From Tenodera sinensis (taxonomy: Eukaryota; Arthropoda; Insecta; Mantodea; Mantidae): a stretch of 64,000 nucleotides of DNA. How positions within the stretch are numbered: position 1 is the first letter of the stretch; the number at the start of each line of letters is the position of its first letter. Below, piece by piece: positions 44,921 to 55,732 of the stretch. Made by a program: the position numbers and the translations under genes. The DNA lies in contig CM060964.1 in assembly GCA_030765045.1 (NCBI GenBank), positions 152,534,705 through 152,598,704 of the forward strand, read 5' to 3'. The notes below the pieces were generated by a model. That model was not told the DNA's origin. It did not search any database and worked only from the letters and a program-made list of their open reading frames with translations.

Positions 44921-45720
44921 ATGATAATTCAGATGGCAGTACTAACTTTGGTGAGGGAAATAAATTTCAGGGTGGATCCCGTAGATCAGGAGCAGCCGGA
45001 GGAAGGCTTGCTAAGTGTCGAGAATAGAACTGTACATAGAGAAAGGATTAGCATGGAAAATATAATTACACGTGTAGATGCTTCAAGGAAGGAAATTTCT
45101 ATACAATTAGATCTAATGAGTATACTGAGAGCAATAACTTAATTGAAAGCTAATATTGATCGGAAATTAGATACAAGTAAGGAGATTGACCAAAAAGTAG
45201 ATTAAATCCAGTATCTTGACTGCATGAGGGAAAACAAAAAGGAAATCTGTAGAATAGAGCAGGTCAGTGCAACAATGTAAGCTGAAATAGATTACAAGGT
45301 AACTAGTAATTGTGAAAGACTAGAAAACAATGAGTGAGTGTATCGGGTTTAAAGGCCCGTCGACAACTTGGTCATTAGGGCCCGGGGGAATTGTGGAGAA
45401 AGTTATCTGAGAGTTGCAAGAAGATGGATAAGCTAGAACAAAGATTGGTAGCTATACAAAATAGTTTGAGTGTAACAAGAAAGCAGAGAAACTAGAACAG
45501 AGTAATATAGCAATGTATCAAAATTGCAGAGTAGATAGTGAAAGTGTTAATACTTGTAATCCTGCAAATATGCACCAGCAAACCAGGGAAAACAGAGGTT
45601 CAACCTCACCGCTAATTACAAATTTGGGAACTGCTCGGGCTCATTCTACAGGGTGGAAGTGAAATAATCCATCAGACTGAAGGAGGTGAGATAATGGATG
45701 TAAATGAACAGACAGTTCTA
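44921..45720 (+). pseudogene. Gypsy-2 gag, coiled-coil part
   Basis: Charged helical sequence in broken frames: ENIITRVDASRKEISIQLDL, MSILRAIT, then LKANIDRKLDTSKEIDQKVD, KKEICRIEQVSATM and EIDYKVTSNCERLENNE. It resembles the repetitive coiled coil upstream of the capsid part in Gypsy-1. The sequence becomes unreadable after about 45,720. Confidence 0.55.
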
Positions 45721-47177
45721 ATACAGTTTTTAATTAAATGTACCGTTAACTAGATTGCCGTATTTAAAGCTGAGTATGTGGCAACGTCACACAACTGCTT
45801 GGTCGAGTAAGTTGCTTCTACCGGCAGCTCAATGAACTTTTCTAACGCTCTATAAAAACATTTAAGTGACGTTGACCATGAATCGAATTCAGATGTTTTA
45901 CCGCAGGGCACGAGATTCAGAAAATTCCACGTAAATATGACGGTATTGTTCACTGCACTGCATACAAACTGACTTCAAATTCTACATTTCCGCGTAATTA
46001 CACGATTTTATTAGGTATTTTTAAATTCCAGAATTGATTTCTGCTCTATTTGGGAGGCTTACACCATGATAAGCTAACAAACGCATGTTTTAGTTAATGA
46101 AATGTGGCTAGGTTGTTCCTTACTTTACGTCCGCAAACATTTTTCTAACTTTCGACATCAGTTTGCATCCTCTAGGAAATCACAAATTGATCGAAACACA
46201 AATACTAACTTTAAATATGCTCTAAACGGGCAGAAAGACATAAATTCGCTTGAAATAAAATGCATAGAAGGTATGTCCAAATCTACTTACTGCGCATGCG
46301 CCCAGTTAGTAGCAACATTGCTCCCGCTTGGTGATACCCAAGTGTTTTTTGCTAACGTTAAGAACGTAGTTATGTAAACTGGTGAAAGTTGCCCGCGTAC
46401 ATAAGCGCGTTGTTAATAAGCTTTCTCGTATGGGAACCGCATGCATTGTTCGTGATCGTGAAACAATTACCAATCAAACACAACTTATACTTAGGAAGTT
46501 TATTTACCAAATGTCAGGGACCGAACAAGACATTGATAAATAGTAAAGCTAGTTTGGTTCCAACACTTGTGGTGAACACAGTACAGTTTTAATATCCTCT
46601 GCCAGACGTATGTGCTGCAACTATGACAGCATTCCAAAGGTTATGTTACTCATGTGTGAAACATTACTTACATTATCAATACCGTTATTCTGTGTTGCAT
46701 TTAACTGTGTGGTACCAATAATGGCTAAATCTTTAGTAAAGCATAATTTATAATCTGGATTTACTCTCCACCGCAACATGCTTAAACGAAATTTACGTGC
46801 AATTGTTTGCAGGTTTGGGCAACCGGGAAATGTACAATTCTACTTAATTTTTAAAATACCCGTTTTAAAATGCAATTAAAAGTTCTTTATGCCAGCAGGT
46901 GCATCTAATTAAGGGTCTAAAAAAGGAATTTATAGAACATAAATGTATTTGTAGAACATGATGCAGAAGTTCGCGAAGCACTTTCGCCAGCAGTACTCCA
47001 ACATGATTTAAGAAGCCGCTTATGAGCGGCGAAAAACTTTTTAGAGAAATTTGTAACAATAACATTTCTGATAAGATTTGTGAGTGTGTGTGAAATATAT
47101 CAAAGTATTGTTTTTCCCCATGCCTCCAACTGTTCTGTCTTGACTGATGGCTTTGACAAAAAACAATTGCGTGCAGT
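45721..47177. other. Unassigned sequence within Gypsy-2
   Basis: Gag similarity stops near 45,720 and resumes near 50,620. After removing the hAT at 47,178-50,191 this leaves about 1.9 kb that matches nothing I recognise; it may be another insertion. ATTAAATG occurs near both edges (45,734 and 50,617), a possible but unproven target duplication. Confidence 0.35.
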
Positions 47178-50100
47178 CATGCGCGGATCTAGAAATATTC
47201 GATAGGGGGCCCGGTTCCGGTCCACTACCACTTCAGAATAATTAAATTCATGCTAAAACATGGCTAGCTAAATATTTAACTGAAAGAAATAATGTTTAAA
47301 CTACCAGCTACCACCTGTCCAGGAAGAAGACTGTAACCGCCACAGGCTCGCCGATCAAATGTTTACAAAGTACTCCTATTATGGATACGACATTCGAGCA
47401 TTTGCCTTGAAATTCCAGAAAATGGGAGTGGTGCACTTAGTGTTTAGTCAATTGAATTTTACGATTTACTTAACTAGAAATTAACTGTACTACGAAAAAA
47501 AGAATAGGATGTTAAGTTGTAAATGATATGTCAATGAAACTGCAGTTTTTTGCGAAAAGGCTAACTACCTACTTCGGTCGGAGTCACATCGATGTTGCGG
47601 TGGATGGTAAGCAGCACTAAACCATTTAGTATATCCTGTTTCATATTGTATCTTAGATGCGTCTTCACACGCCTTAAATAAAAAATAATCGTTCGGCTTT
47701 GCATGTTGTTGCTGGTATGACGCACATGATTGTTAAAAGTTCCTTGATGTTACGATAGAAGTTATTTCTGGTGTGGATAAGTGTTTCAGTAGCAGTTTTG
47801 CTTTATTTTGTTGAGTTTTCCAAAAGTTAAACCATATGTTTTAATTCCCCTCGAAGCTCTGCAGTGGTGCCGGACAAGTCTTGTTCGTAAATGCCTGCAG
47901 CTTTTACTATATCGTCAACATTGGAAGTAAGATCACTTTGAAAACCAGGAATCAAGCTCTGAAGTTTAAGAATGTGCTTGTGTTTATTATGAGAGAATCT
48001 AGTGGATAGTTCATTGAATACATAATCCAAGAATGGAAGGAAAACATTAATGCGATAATGATCTTCTGGAGAAGCTGTAGGAACGTTACTTTGATGAACT
48101 TGCCTGGATGCTATCCGAGGAACACTAACTTCTACATCAACATTTTTAGTTACTGTGAATCCGTTCTCAAAAACAGAATGAAAGGTTTGGTTATCACGAC
48201 ACTCTTTTAGTGTATCTTTAATTGTTTCAATCATTCCGTAAGACTGAATTAGATCAAGAGTTAGATTTTGGAGCTGCCGGGAAACAGGTAGAGTCATTCC
48301 CAATATTTCAGCTACGTTAACTAGCGATATTATGAACGCATAGAGTTGAGTAAAATTTGTGCAGTTTTATTAAAAGGCCCTGCCTCTTCTAGGAATGATA
48401 CTATTGCAGAGAAGATTTCCTTAGACTGTAAAACAGCATCATGCCGTTTTATCCACTTAGTTTCACACAGCGATACCAGTTTAGTTTCCTTATGCTGAGA
48501 GCACACTTCACTAAATTTTTGTTTCAAGAGTGAGGACAGCTTATTAGATTCCCTAATGAAATTAGAAGTTTCGCCAATTGTGTCTAGAGCTTGTCTAATT
48601 GAAGTGACAACAAGCTTTAGAAAGTGACAGATTCAGGCAATGCGCGGAAGAGTGAATATAGAACGCGAGAGGTTGAGCGGCTAAAATTCGGGATTGAACA
48701 CCACGAAACTGTTCTGAAAAATTTGCACCACCATCGTAGCCTTGTCCACGAAGGTTCGAAATGTGTAGCCCCAAGTCTCGCAGTTCATCCAGTATTAACT
48801 TATGTAGCCCTTCACCACTTACATCGTGCGTTACAACAAATCTGAGGAATTCTTCCCTCACACAACCCGTTTCTAGGTCAGCAAAGCTCACACATAATGG
48901 TAACTGCTCCTTTTGCACTGATGTCTGTAGTTTCATTGACTAGAATAGAAAAGTATTTCCCCCTCTTCAACATCCTCTATAACCTTTTTTTCCAATTATA
49001 GTAGCACAGCAATTTATCAAATCATTTTGGGTGGTTTTGCTTGTTAGAGTAGAACTTTTAGGCGCATTTACAACATGATTGCGTAATATTTCATGCCCTG
49101 CATCGACACGAAACTTACGAAGTTCCCTAAAATTCCCCTTATTTTCACCTTCGAATTCGTGCTCTAAATCTATGGCCCCATTATCTCTGTGACCTCGAAG
49201 TGCAATGTTCTGGCGAATGCACAGTATGACAGTCTTCACAATCGAGATCAGTTTCATACGATTTTCATTAATTGTTTTCTTCATTTCATTGTTCAACTGA
49301 AGTTCAATATTCTGTTTTTCCTCCTCATACACTTTTCTAAAATTCTCGCTTTTAAGCAGGGCTGTTTTATGATAGCTGTTTTCTGAGAGTTCCCTGAATA
49401 GTTGAAGCGCTTTCTTAAATTTCTTTAGAGGCGTAGTTACTAGAGTTTGTAATTGCACTCTAATACTACTATAGTTGTCACCTGTTTGCAAGTTGTTATG
49501 TGCGCTTCGTTTAATATCAGGAAGTCTACCCCTGAACCTGTCGTATTTTAGACACATCAGATTTATTAAAATGCTAGTGACTGCGCTGCGGCAGGATGAA
49601 AACCTGAGTACAGAAACTCGACGTTTAACCAACCCGCGTCATCAACAGCAGTATAAAATAAGGAGATTCTATTCTATTAGTGATGTTTTGAAAACATAAA
49701 AATAATTTTTTTTAAGAATAGTAATAAGGGTCATACTGGAAGTCTTCAGCAACAGTTTTTAAAAATCTCAATCTTAACACTTAATCGTACCCGTTCCCTA
49801 TGGCTGTTTAAACGATCGTTACTTATATCGGATGTTACACGTACCCGCATAGCGGTAAAGAAAAATTCCAATAACTCTTTAAATATTCATCCAAAACTTA
49901 ACATCTTGGGTAAAAATATTCGCTAACTAACATTTTTCAAAAACTCCCAAAAAACGGAAAGTTATTTTGATTTATTCAATTTGGGTCCCATTAGAAACCT
50001 TCCACTTCACTTTCTTTAAGTGGGGACCAACTATCAAACGTAGAACATACACCAACTTTCATAGATATCGGTTTGGCCATTTTTGTGTGATGATGAGGTA

Positions 50101-50191
50101 ACACACATATAGCACTTATAGCAATAAAGTAGGATATGACAGGGGGCCCGGGCCCCCTGGCACCCCCCCCCCCCTCCTGTATCCGCGCCTG
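47178..50191 (-). mobile_element. hAT element, 3,014 bp
   Basis: Left end CATGCGCGGATCTAGAAATA with GGGGGCCCGG 20 bp further; right end, read inward, CAGGCGCGGATACAGGAGGG followed by GGGGGCCCGGGCC. Flanking octamers CGTGCAGT (47,170-47,177) and CATGCAGT (50,192-50,199) differ at one base. Termini of the type CAGGGGCGGATCC are common in hAT elements. Confidence 0.9.
47580..49640 (-). pseudogene. hAT transposase relic (ZMYM/THAP0-like)
   Basis: On the minus strand: 49,632-48,967 (FKKALQLFRELSENSYHKTA, QNIALRGHRDNG, FRVDAGHEILRNHV); near 48,960-48,900 the first catalytic region (KYFSILVNETTD, normally VDETTD); 48,936-48,595 (GYDGGANFSEQFRGV with the second Asp, FYIHSSAHCLNLSLSKAC); 48,527-48,330 (LCETKWIKRHDAVLQ); 48,303-47,827 (PSYGMIETIKDT-like region, FLPFLDYVFNELSTRF); and around 47,780-47,590 a dimerisation block (AERLFF, THLRYNMKQDILNGLVLLTI). 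Several frames and stops, and Asn at the first Asp position, mark it as dead. Confidence 0.8.
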
Positions 50192-50609
50192 CATGCAGTT
50201 AAGTAAACATTCGCGCTATCTACACCGATGTCGGAAGAAAGTAAACACAGTTGATGCTATGTTGCCAAGTAAGGCATCAGAATGTGGATTTTTAAACTTT
50301 AATTTACACAAAAACCCCTGAATCTATTGAAATACGCCAAAGGAAAAGGTCGTTCATTCAATTTTCTATGAATATAGCCATAAACTAAGAACCTTTAATC
50401 AATAATAATTCAGCCAGGTGGTACATTTTTTAATAAAAGTATTTTTTTCTGGAAAACTAAACTTTCAGCCTTTTGGTATAAGGGTCTTTTGTTATTCACA
50501 ATACTCGCTGTTAGAAAGTCTGGCGGATTATTTCACTTCCGCCGTGTATAGCCACTGCAAATTCCCAAAGTCAGGCACACATAGAAAACAATATATGTAA
50601 TCATATAAT
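50192..50609. other. Unassigned sequence within Gypsy-2
   Basis: Continuation of the stretch at 45,721-47,177 on the other side of the hAT. No motif. Confidence 0.35.
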
Positions 50610-51150
50610 CACTCAGTATTAAATGAGTTACCGCTACCAAAATTTGAGAATTCCTCCAGTCCCGTCCAGTTCATTACGGAGTTAAATGAATGTTTTAACC
50701 TTCTAAATGTTCCGGAAGCGTTAAAGATGATTATAGTTAGAAAAAGCCTAGGCAGAAAAACATTGGAGTGGCTTTATATGGTCTCGGATAGCGAAATTGC
50801 ATTCAATGCGTTTAAGACACTGTTTCTTAATAAATACTGGAATGCTGCAGTGCAGCATAAGGGCAAACTTAAGTCATGGACAGTATGAACCTAAGGATGG
50901 ATTAACCATGACGGACTACCTGATAAAACATGCAGGGTACTATCTTTCACAAAAGTAAATACCCAACTTCAGTGAGACCTGCGCGAAGGGTCACCTAATT
51001 CTCAGGCGTACTTGCATAGATGGTATGAGAATTAAATTAGTCATATACTCCCGTTGCTGTTCGGAGGACATGGCAGCCATGTCACCTCGCAGTTTTCAAA
51101 AGCAAGATTCCAGCAATCCTGCACTAACGGGCAAACATTGAAAATTCAAC
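50610..51150 (+). pseudogene. Gypsy-2 gag capsid region
   Basis: LPLPKFENSSSPVQFITELN, ECFNLLNVPEALKMIIVRKS, LGRKTLEWLYMVSDSEIAFN and AFKTLFLNKYWNAAVQHKGK (50,625-50,875) follow the gag capsid pattern, including PKFxxxxxPVQFxxxLxxYF and FxxxFxxxYW. Stops follow from 50,886 and the frame moves; QAYLHRWYEN further on fits the later gag helix. No zinc knuckle is visible. Confidence 0.75.
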
Positions 51151-51284
51151 TTCAGTGCACCTAAAGAAAATATGTTCTTATGGTGTTTCTATCAAGTTGT
51201 GGACTAGAACTAAAATGATTCCAGTGTTGGCTGCTAGACTTACAAAACGTGAGTTCAATCACTTAGGCCAACTTCGTGTATTCG

Positions 51285-51385
51285 CTATAGCGCAACTGGC
51301 TAAGGCGTGTTCATTCAAATCAATAGTACGGGCTGACGTTGGTTCGAAGCTCATTTAAAATCCTTTTTTTTTTTTTTTTTTAATT
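51285..51385 (+). mobile_element. tRNA-like SINE or tRNA pseudogene insert
   Basis: TATAGCGCAACTGGCTAAGG is A-box-like, GGTTCGAAGCTC is B-box-like, and a T17 run closes it at 51,364-51,382. The head is in the direct pol III orientation. It lies where Gypsy-2 lacks protease and RT. Confidence 0.5.
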
Positions 51386-51775
51386 TCCCTTTTCCTTTTC
51401 TTCTTTCTTAACAGGAACATCGTTATTTATAATAACCCGTGCGAAATATAAAATTATACAAACTAATGGAGTCTATTTCTGATAAAGCTCCTCGTTTAGG
51501 TACTTTTATTCCGCATACCGTTGTTATTTTTTCCCGCCGTCTTATGAATGCTGCAGTACGATGGCAATTTTATAAGATATTAACTGCAATTGCTGATATC
51601 GCATCGAGAAAAGTTACTGAAACAGTTCAAAACATGCAAAACCTGCAAAGGAAGACGTGAAGTTAGCAGAAATATCACACAATTCTCCGTCTATAGGCAA
51701 AGCAGTAACAGGATCGATGCTGCCAAAGACGGAGTGCTATAGAAGAAGCATGGGAAGGAGCAACCTAAATGGGAA

Positions 51776-52330
51776 ATGTTTATACCTACAATGATGGAAT
51801 TAGAAATTGTAGAACAATTTCACTTGGGTTTAGCACGTTCAGGTACAGATACAATAATGATCCTGGAAAATCTTTATATTCCAAAACTCGGACATAAGGT
51901 ACGGAAATACATAGCTTGTTGTGACCTCTGTCAAAAGGTAAAACAAATAAATGTGGCTTAGGAATATACAACCAATCCTATTATCAGAGATGCACCGAGA
52001 AAACTTAAGTTGCGATCTACATGGACCAACTAGTTCATTCGGCAGCAAATATATATTTGTTTGCTTTGATATTTTAAGTAAATATGTGAAAATTTACCCC
52101 CTTAAAATACAAGTAGCGCAGCTTGTCTAAACCGTATTGCCAAGTCGTATACTGTAGCAGAAGAAGGTAAGGTAGAAACAATGTTAACTGACAATGTTAC
52201 CATCTTAGCAAGTAAACAATTTACACGTCGAATAGCAGAGCTAGGAATCAAACAATACTTTGTTTCAAGATATCACCTGAGATCTAACTCGGTAGAACGT
52301 GAAATCAAGAGATAGCTAAGAGCTATCTAT
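51776..52330 (+). pseudogene. Gypsy-2 integrase
   Basis: The frame 51,776-51,961 has the zinc-binding region: LEIVEQFHLGLARSGTDTIM (the H half), YIPKLGHKVRKYIACCDLCQKVK (the CxxC half). The core follows in broken frames: FGSKYIFVCFDILSKYVKIY (near 52,040-52,100), TMLTDNVTIL-like with the second Asp (52,182-52,205), FTRRIAELGIKQYFVSRYHL and NSVEREIKR with the Glu (52,225-52,312). The core has several stops. Confidence 0.75.
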
Positions 52331-52689
52331 TGTTGTAACACAGCAAAAAGCTATGTTACAACAAACAAAGCAATTGGAATAACTATATAAATTTCATACA
52401 ATTTTTTATTATTAAATCTGACCTTATATAAAGGTTTGCCATGTGACACAGAATAGCTTTCATGTGTTTGAAATGAATACATAAAAAGGTTAATAAAAAA
52501 ACAACCAAAACAAAGCATAAATCTAACGACAGGTTATAAACGGATCGAAATACAACGTGCAACAGTGATTAACACCTTAAGTAGTAATATCCCGAGAGCC
52601 ATAGCAGACAAAACACGTGTCACGCCGACAGAAGTTGAAATGTTTAGTGACATATTACACCGAATAAGAAGTAAAGCTCACAAGAGACA

Positions 52690-52782
52690 CCTAAGAAACG
52701 GCCAACTTGGACTATAGAGGCAGGAGATCCTGTGCTAGTGAAAACTAGAGGTTATCTTCCACACCAAAGAAAGAGTATTGGC
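52690..52782 (+). pseudogene. Gypsy-2 integrase C-terminal segment, split by a hAT
   Basis: PTWTIEAGDPVLVKTRGYLP fits the GDxVLxxxxxL motif of the gypsy integrase tail. Coding similarity is broken by the hAT at 52,783 and resumes at 58,126 (with a kinase-like-unrelated, weak tail to about 58,310). Confidence 0.55.
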
Positions 52783-54810
52783 CAGTGGTGGCTCATGAAT
52801 TTTTAACCTGGAGGGGCTCAGGGAGTCTACGTCAAAATGAAGACTTGTTATGCTAAGAATGTCAAATCATGACAAAGAAAAATACTGATGCAATTGCCTT
52901 TCATTTAAACTGGAACCCCATACGAGGGCTCTTCTCGCAGTATTTCTCGATTACGAGCTTGTTGAAGTCAGGAATTTCGGACAGCAGCACTTTCTCTATC
53001 GATAACATGCCTAATGCAGTCAATCTTTCCTCATTCATGCGGCTTCTCAAGAACGTTTTTATTAGTTTAAATTTTGAGAAGCATCTTTCAGTTTCGGAGG
53101 TAGTCATGGGCAGTGTAATTAGTATTTTAAGTACTTTAGATATTTCTTTGAGGGCGGTGGTATCCAAACCGAAGGAAATGAAGAACTTCAGAATGTTCAA
53201 ACAGCCACTCACATCACTTTCACCAAACTCTGGTCGGGAATAGAAAACGCAAAGTTCTGTCTTCAGTGCATCTTTATTGACATCGGGGAAAGCTTTCCAA
53301 AAATTGTGAATGCTATCTAGGGGTAACATTTTTCTGTAATCATATTTGGCCTGCAGAAACAATTTTGCGCTGCAACGGTGATCTGTGAATTCGAAACGAT
53401 CTCTCGTTTGGGAGAGAATTATGTCACAGATTTCTTTTGTAGCAGAATGTAAATTCTGTGTATGAAATCTACATCTCTTTTTTGTTGTGGTTCCTCAGAT
53501 GTTTTTTTCAGAAGACGGTATTTGGCCCCTAATTTTCTGCACTACATTTTCAAAACAAATTACTGCTTGCCGTACTTTCAGAATATTTGTTTCTACCTTT
53601 TGCAGCTGATCATACAGAACGTCAACACGAGGCATAAGTTTGCTCAAGAAGTTCAACCAATAGAGAAAAGTGTAGTCGTTCAGCCATTCTAAGAATCCTG
53701 CTGCCTGGCTGATTGTATCAGAATTAAACTTCTTAGGCTTTCCAGATTGAATGTTGTCAAAACAAATTATGAGCAAGGTTTTGTGCTTCAAGATGGATTG
53801 TACCGACCTAGAGCGAAAATTCCACCTAGTTTCTGAAGGTCTTGGTATTCGTTCCTCACAAATACCTTCTAAGACAGAAGTCCTTTCAGGAGAGTTACAA
53901 AAAATGTACAGATGCCCCAAATGTTGTGGAAGAATATTTTAACACTTGAAATGTGAGAGGAGGCCTATTCCATTAATTTGTTCAGTTGATGTGCATAACA
54001 ATAAATATAATGAGCATTGTTATACAACTCCTTAACTTTCACATTAACACCACCTAAATGACCTCTAAATACAGTAGCTCCATCATAAGTCTGTGCGATT
54101 AATATTTGGGGACAATTTCTAATCAATGGGAGTATTTGTTCCCAAATGCACTTTCATAAACCTTCTGCATTTGCAAATGAGGGGCTGAGAGCCAGAGTGT
54201 GCCAAATGCCACTTTGTTGGAACTGAGAAAAATTGATGTAAAGTTTAGTACATTAAATAATTTATTGATTGCATATTGCTTGAAACTGTTAACATTTTTA
54301 CATAAAGTAAACATTGATTAAACTATCCCTGTAATATGAAAACAAAAAACAAATACCTTATCCTAAAAATCATAGTGCAAAGTTCAACATATTTCACGAT
54401 CACGGAGTTGGCCCACTATGGCTAATATTTTGTAGTCAAAATAGATAAAATATTAGTGGGCCATCTACAAACTCCCTGTTGCTGCTTAGTTTTCCACCTC
54501 CAAATTCTGGAAAAATTATGTGAAACTGGTGGAATATAAGGTAACAAAGGCATTAGGTCTTCATATTTACTTTTACTTATTTTAACCGATTATTTGTAAG
54601 CTGGTGGCAGAGATCATGGCGAAGGAACAGCAGATGTAACTTTCACAAAGTTTCTGCCCCTTTTCACTGATGAAATGTCAATTATTTTCCAGCTTTCTAT
54701 TTCATTTAGAGAATTTAATTTGCATGGGTTCAGATTCATCAAATCTCATCCATTTAATTTTCAACCATTGCACCTTTTTACCATCTACAGTTTCCTTGCG
54801 CATTGAAAAT

Positions 54811-55340
54811 TTAGTTTTGTATTTTCTTTGATATCAAAAAAGTCTGATTCATTTTTTTTACTGTAAAAGGGTTCTTTTTCCCATATTGTTTTATGTGATC
54901 CACATAATCATCTACTGAAAATAGAGATTTGGCTTTGCGTTTAACAGGTTCAATGCTACTGAAGTCTCTGTCATTAGGGAGGAAACAATGACCTGACTCT
55001 AGACGTTTTTTATCTATTATCTTAAACTGGTGTGGTTGACAAGACAGATCCACAGAAAAGCTGTGTACTAGTTCCTGTTTTGTCCCCCCCACACATCAGG
55101 ATATGTTATTAAATGGTTAGTTTTTGAATTTACTGATTTGAGGTAAGATACCACATGATCCCACTTCATTAGCACCCCTCTGAGCAGTGTGTTCCACCAA
55201 AAATACATGTGTCCTAAATCATGTTCACAATCATGCACTCCTAGATTGTGCATCCAGAATTTTCTCTTATAAAAATGAACATTAGCTGTAAGAAGAGGTA
55301 GATGTAATGTTTGTTCCATGTCAAAAGTTATAGTATGCAC
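54811..55340 (-). pseudogene. Transposase of an unassigned superfamily (possible DDD core)
   Basis: Two frames on the minus strand, 55,340-55,068 and 55,092-54,811. The first has ITFDMEQTLHLPLLTANVHF, YKRKFWMHNLGVHDCEHDLG, HMYFWWNTLLRG and PDVWGGQNRN; the second has HQFKIIDKKRLESGHCFLPN, DRDFSSIEPVKRKAKSLFSV, DDYVDHIKQYGKKNPFTVKK. I recognise this set (FDMxxxLxxP, YKRKxxxxNLGxH, GQNRN, SGHxFLPNDxDF) from uncharacterised proteins repeated in many insect and fish genomes. Conserved Asp in FDM, before GQNRN and in NDxDF could form a DDD triad; that is inference. The N-terminal part is only fragments. Confidence 0.65.
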
Positions 55341-55548
55341 AACACCATTGTCTTTGACTTTCTAATGTCTGCTCTAATTTCACTGTGTAATTATGTAATT
55401 CCCATTCAGCCTTTAAAAGAGAAGATTCTCCCCCGACTTACACTAACTTTCATTCAGTCACAAAAAGAGCATGTATCACTTTTTGGTTTCTTTAAAAATA
55501 ATTTGAACATTGTATTAAATACACTTCTGTAAAATTATTCCTTAACAG

Positions 55549-55732
55549 CAGGCATGTCAAACGTCACTCCGAGGGTGTGAAGAGAGGGGTCTACCCCTCC
55601 TTAACTGCAGTAGCACGCGCTGGTAGAACCGGTTTTCGCTTTGTTTTTCCCGTTTTCCGATTTGATCATCACGGAGGGAGGGAAAATAGGGGAAAATTTT
55701 TCACGCCTGGTGAGTGCTGTTTGACACCCCTG
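55549..55732. mobile_element. 184-bp hAT MITE, copy 2
   Basis: Ends CAGGCATGTCAAAC and GTTTGACACCCCTG; perfect 8-bp duplication CTTAACAG at 55,541-55,548 and 55,733-55,740. It differs from copy 1 at only a handful of sites by eye. It lies within the unassigned transposon at 54,182-56,582, the deepest level of the nest. Confidence 0.97.
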
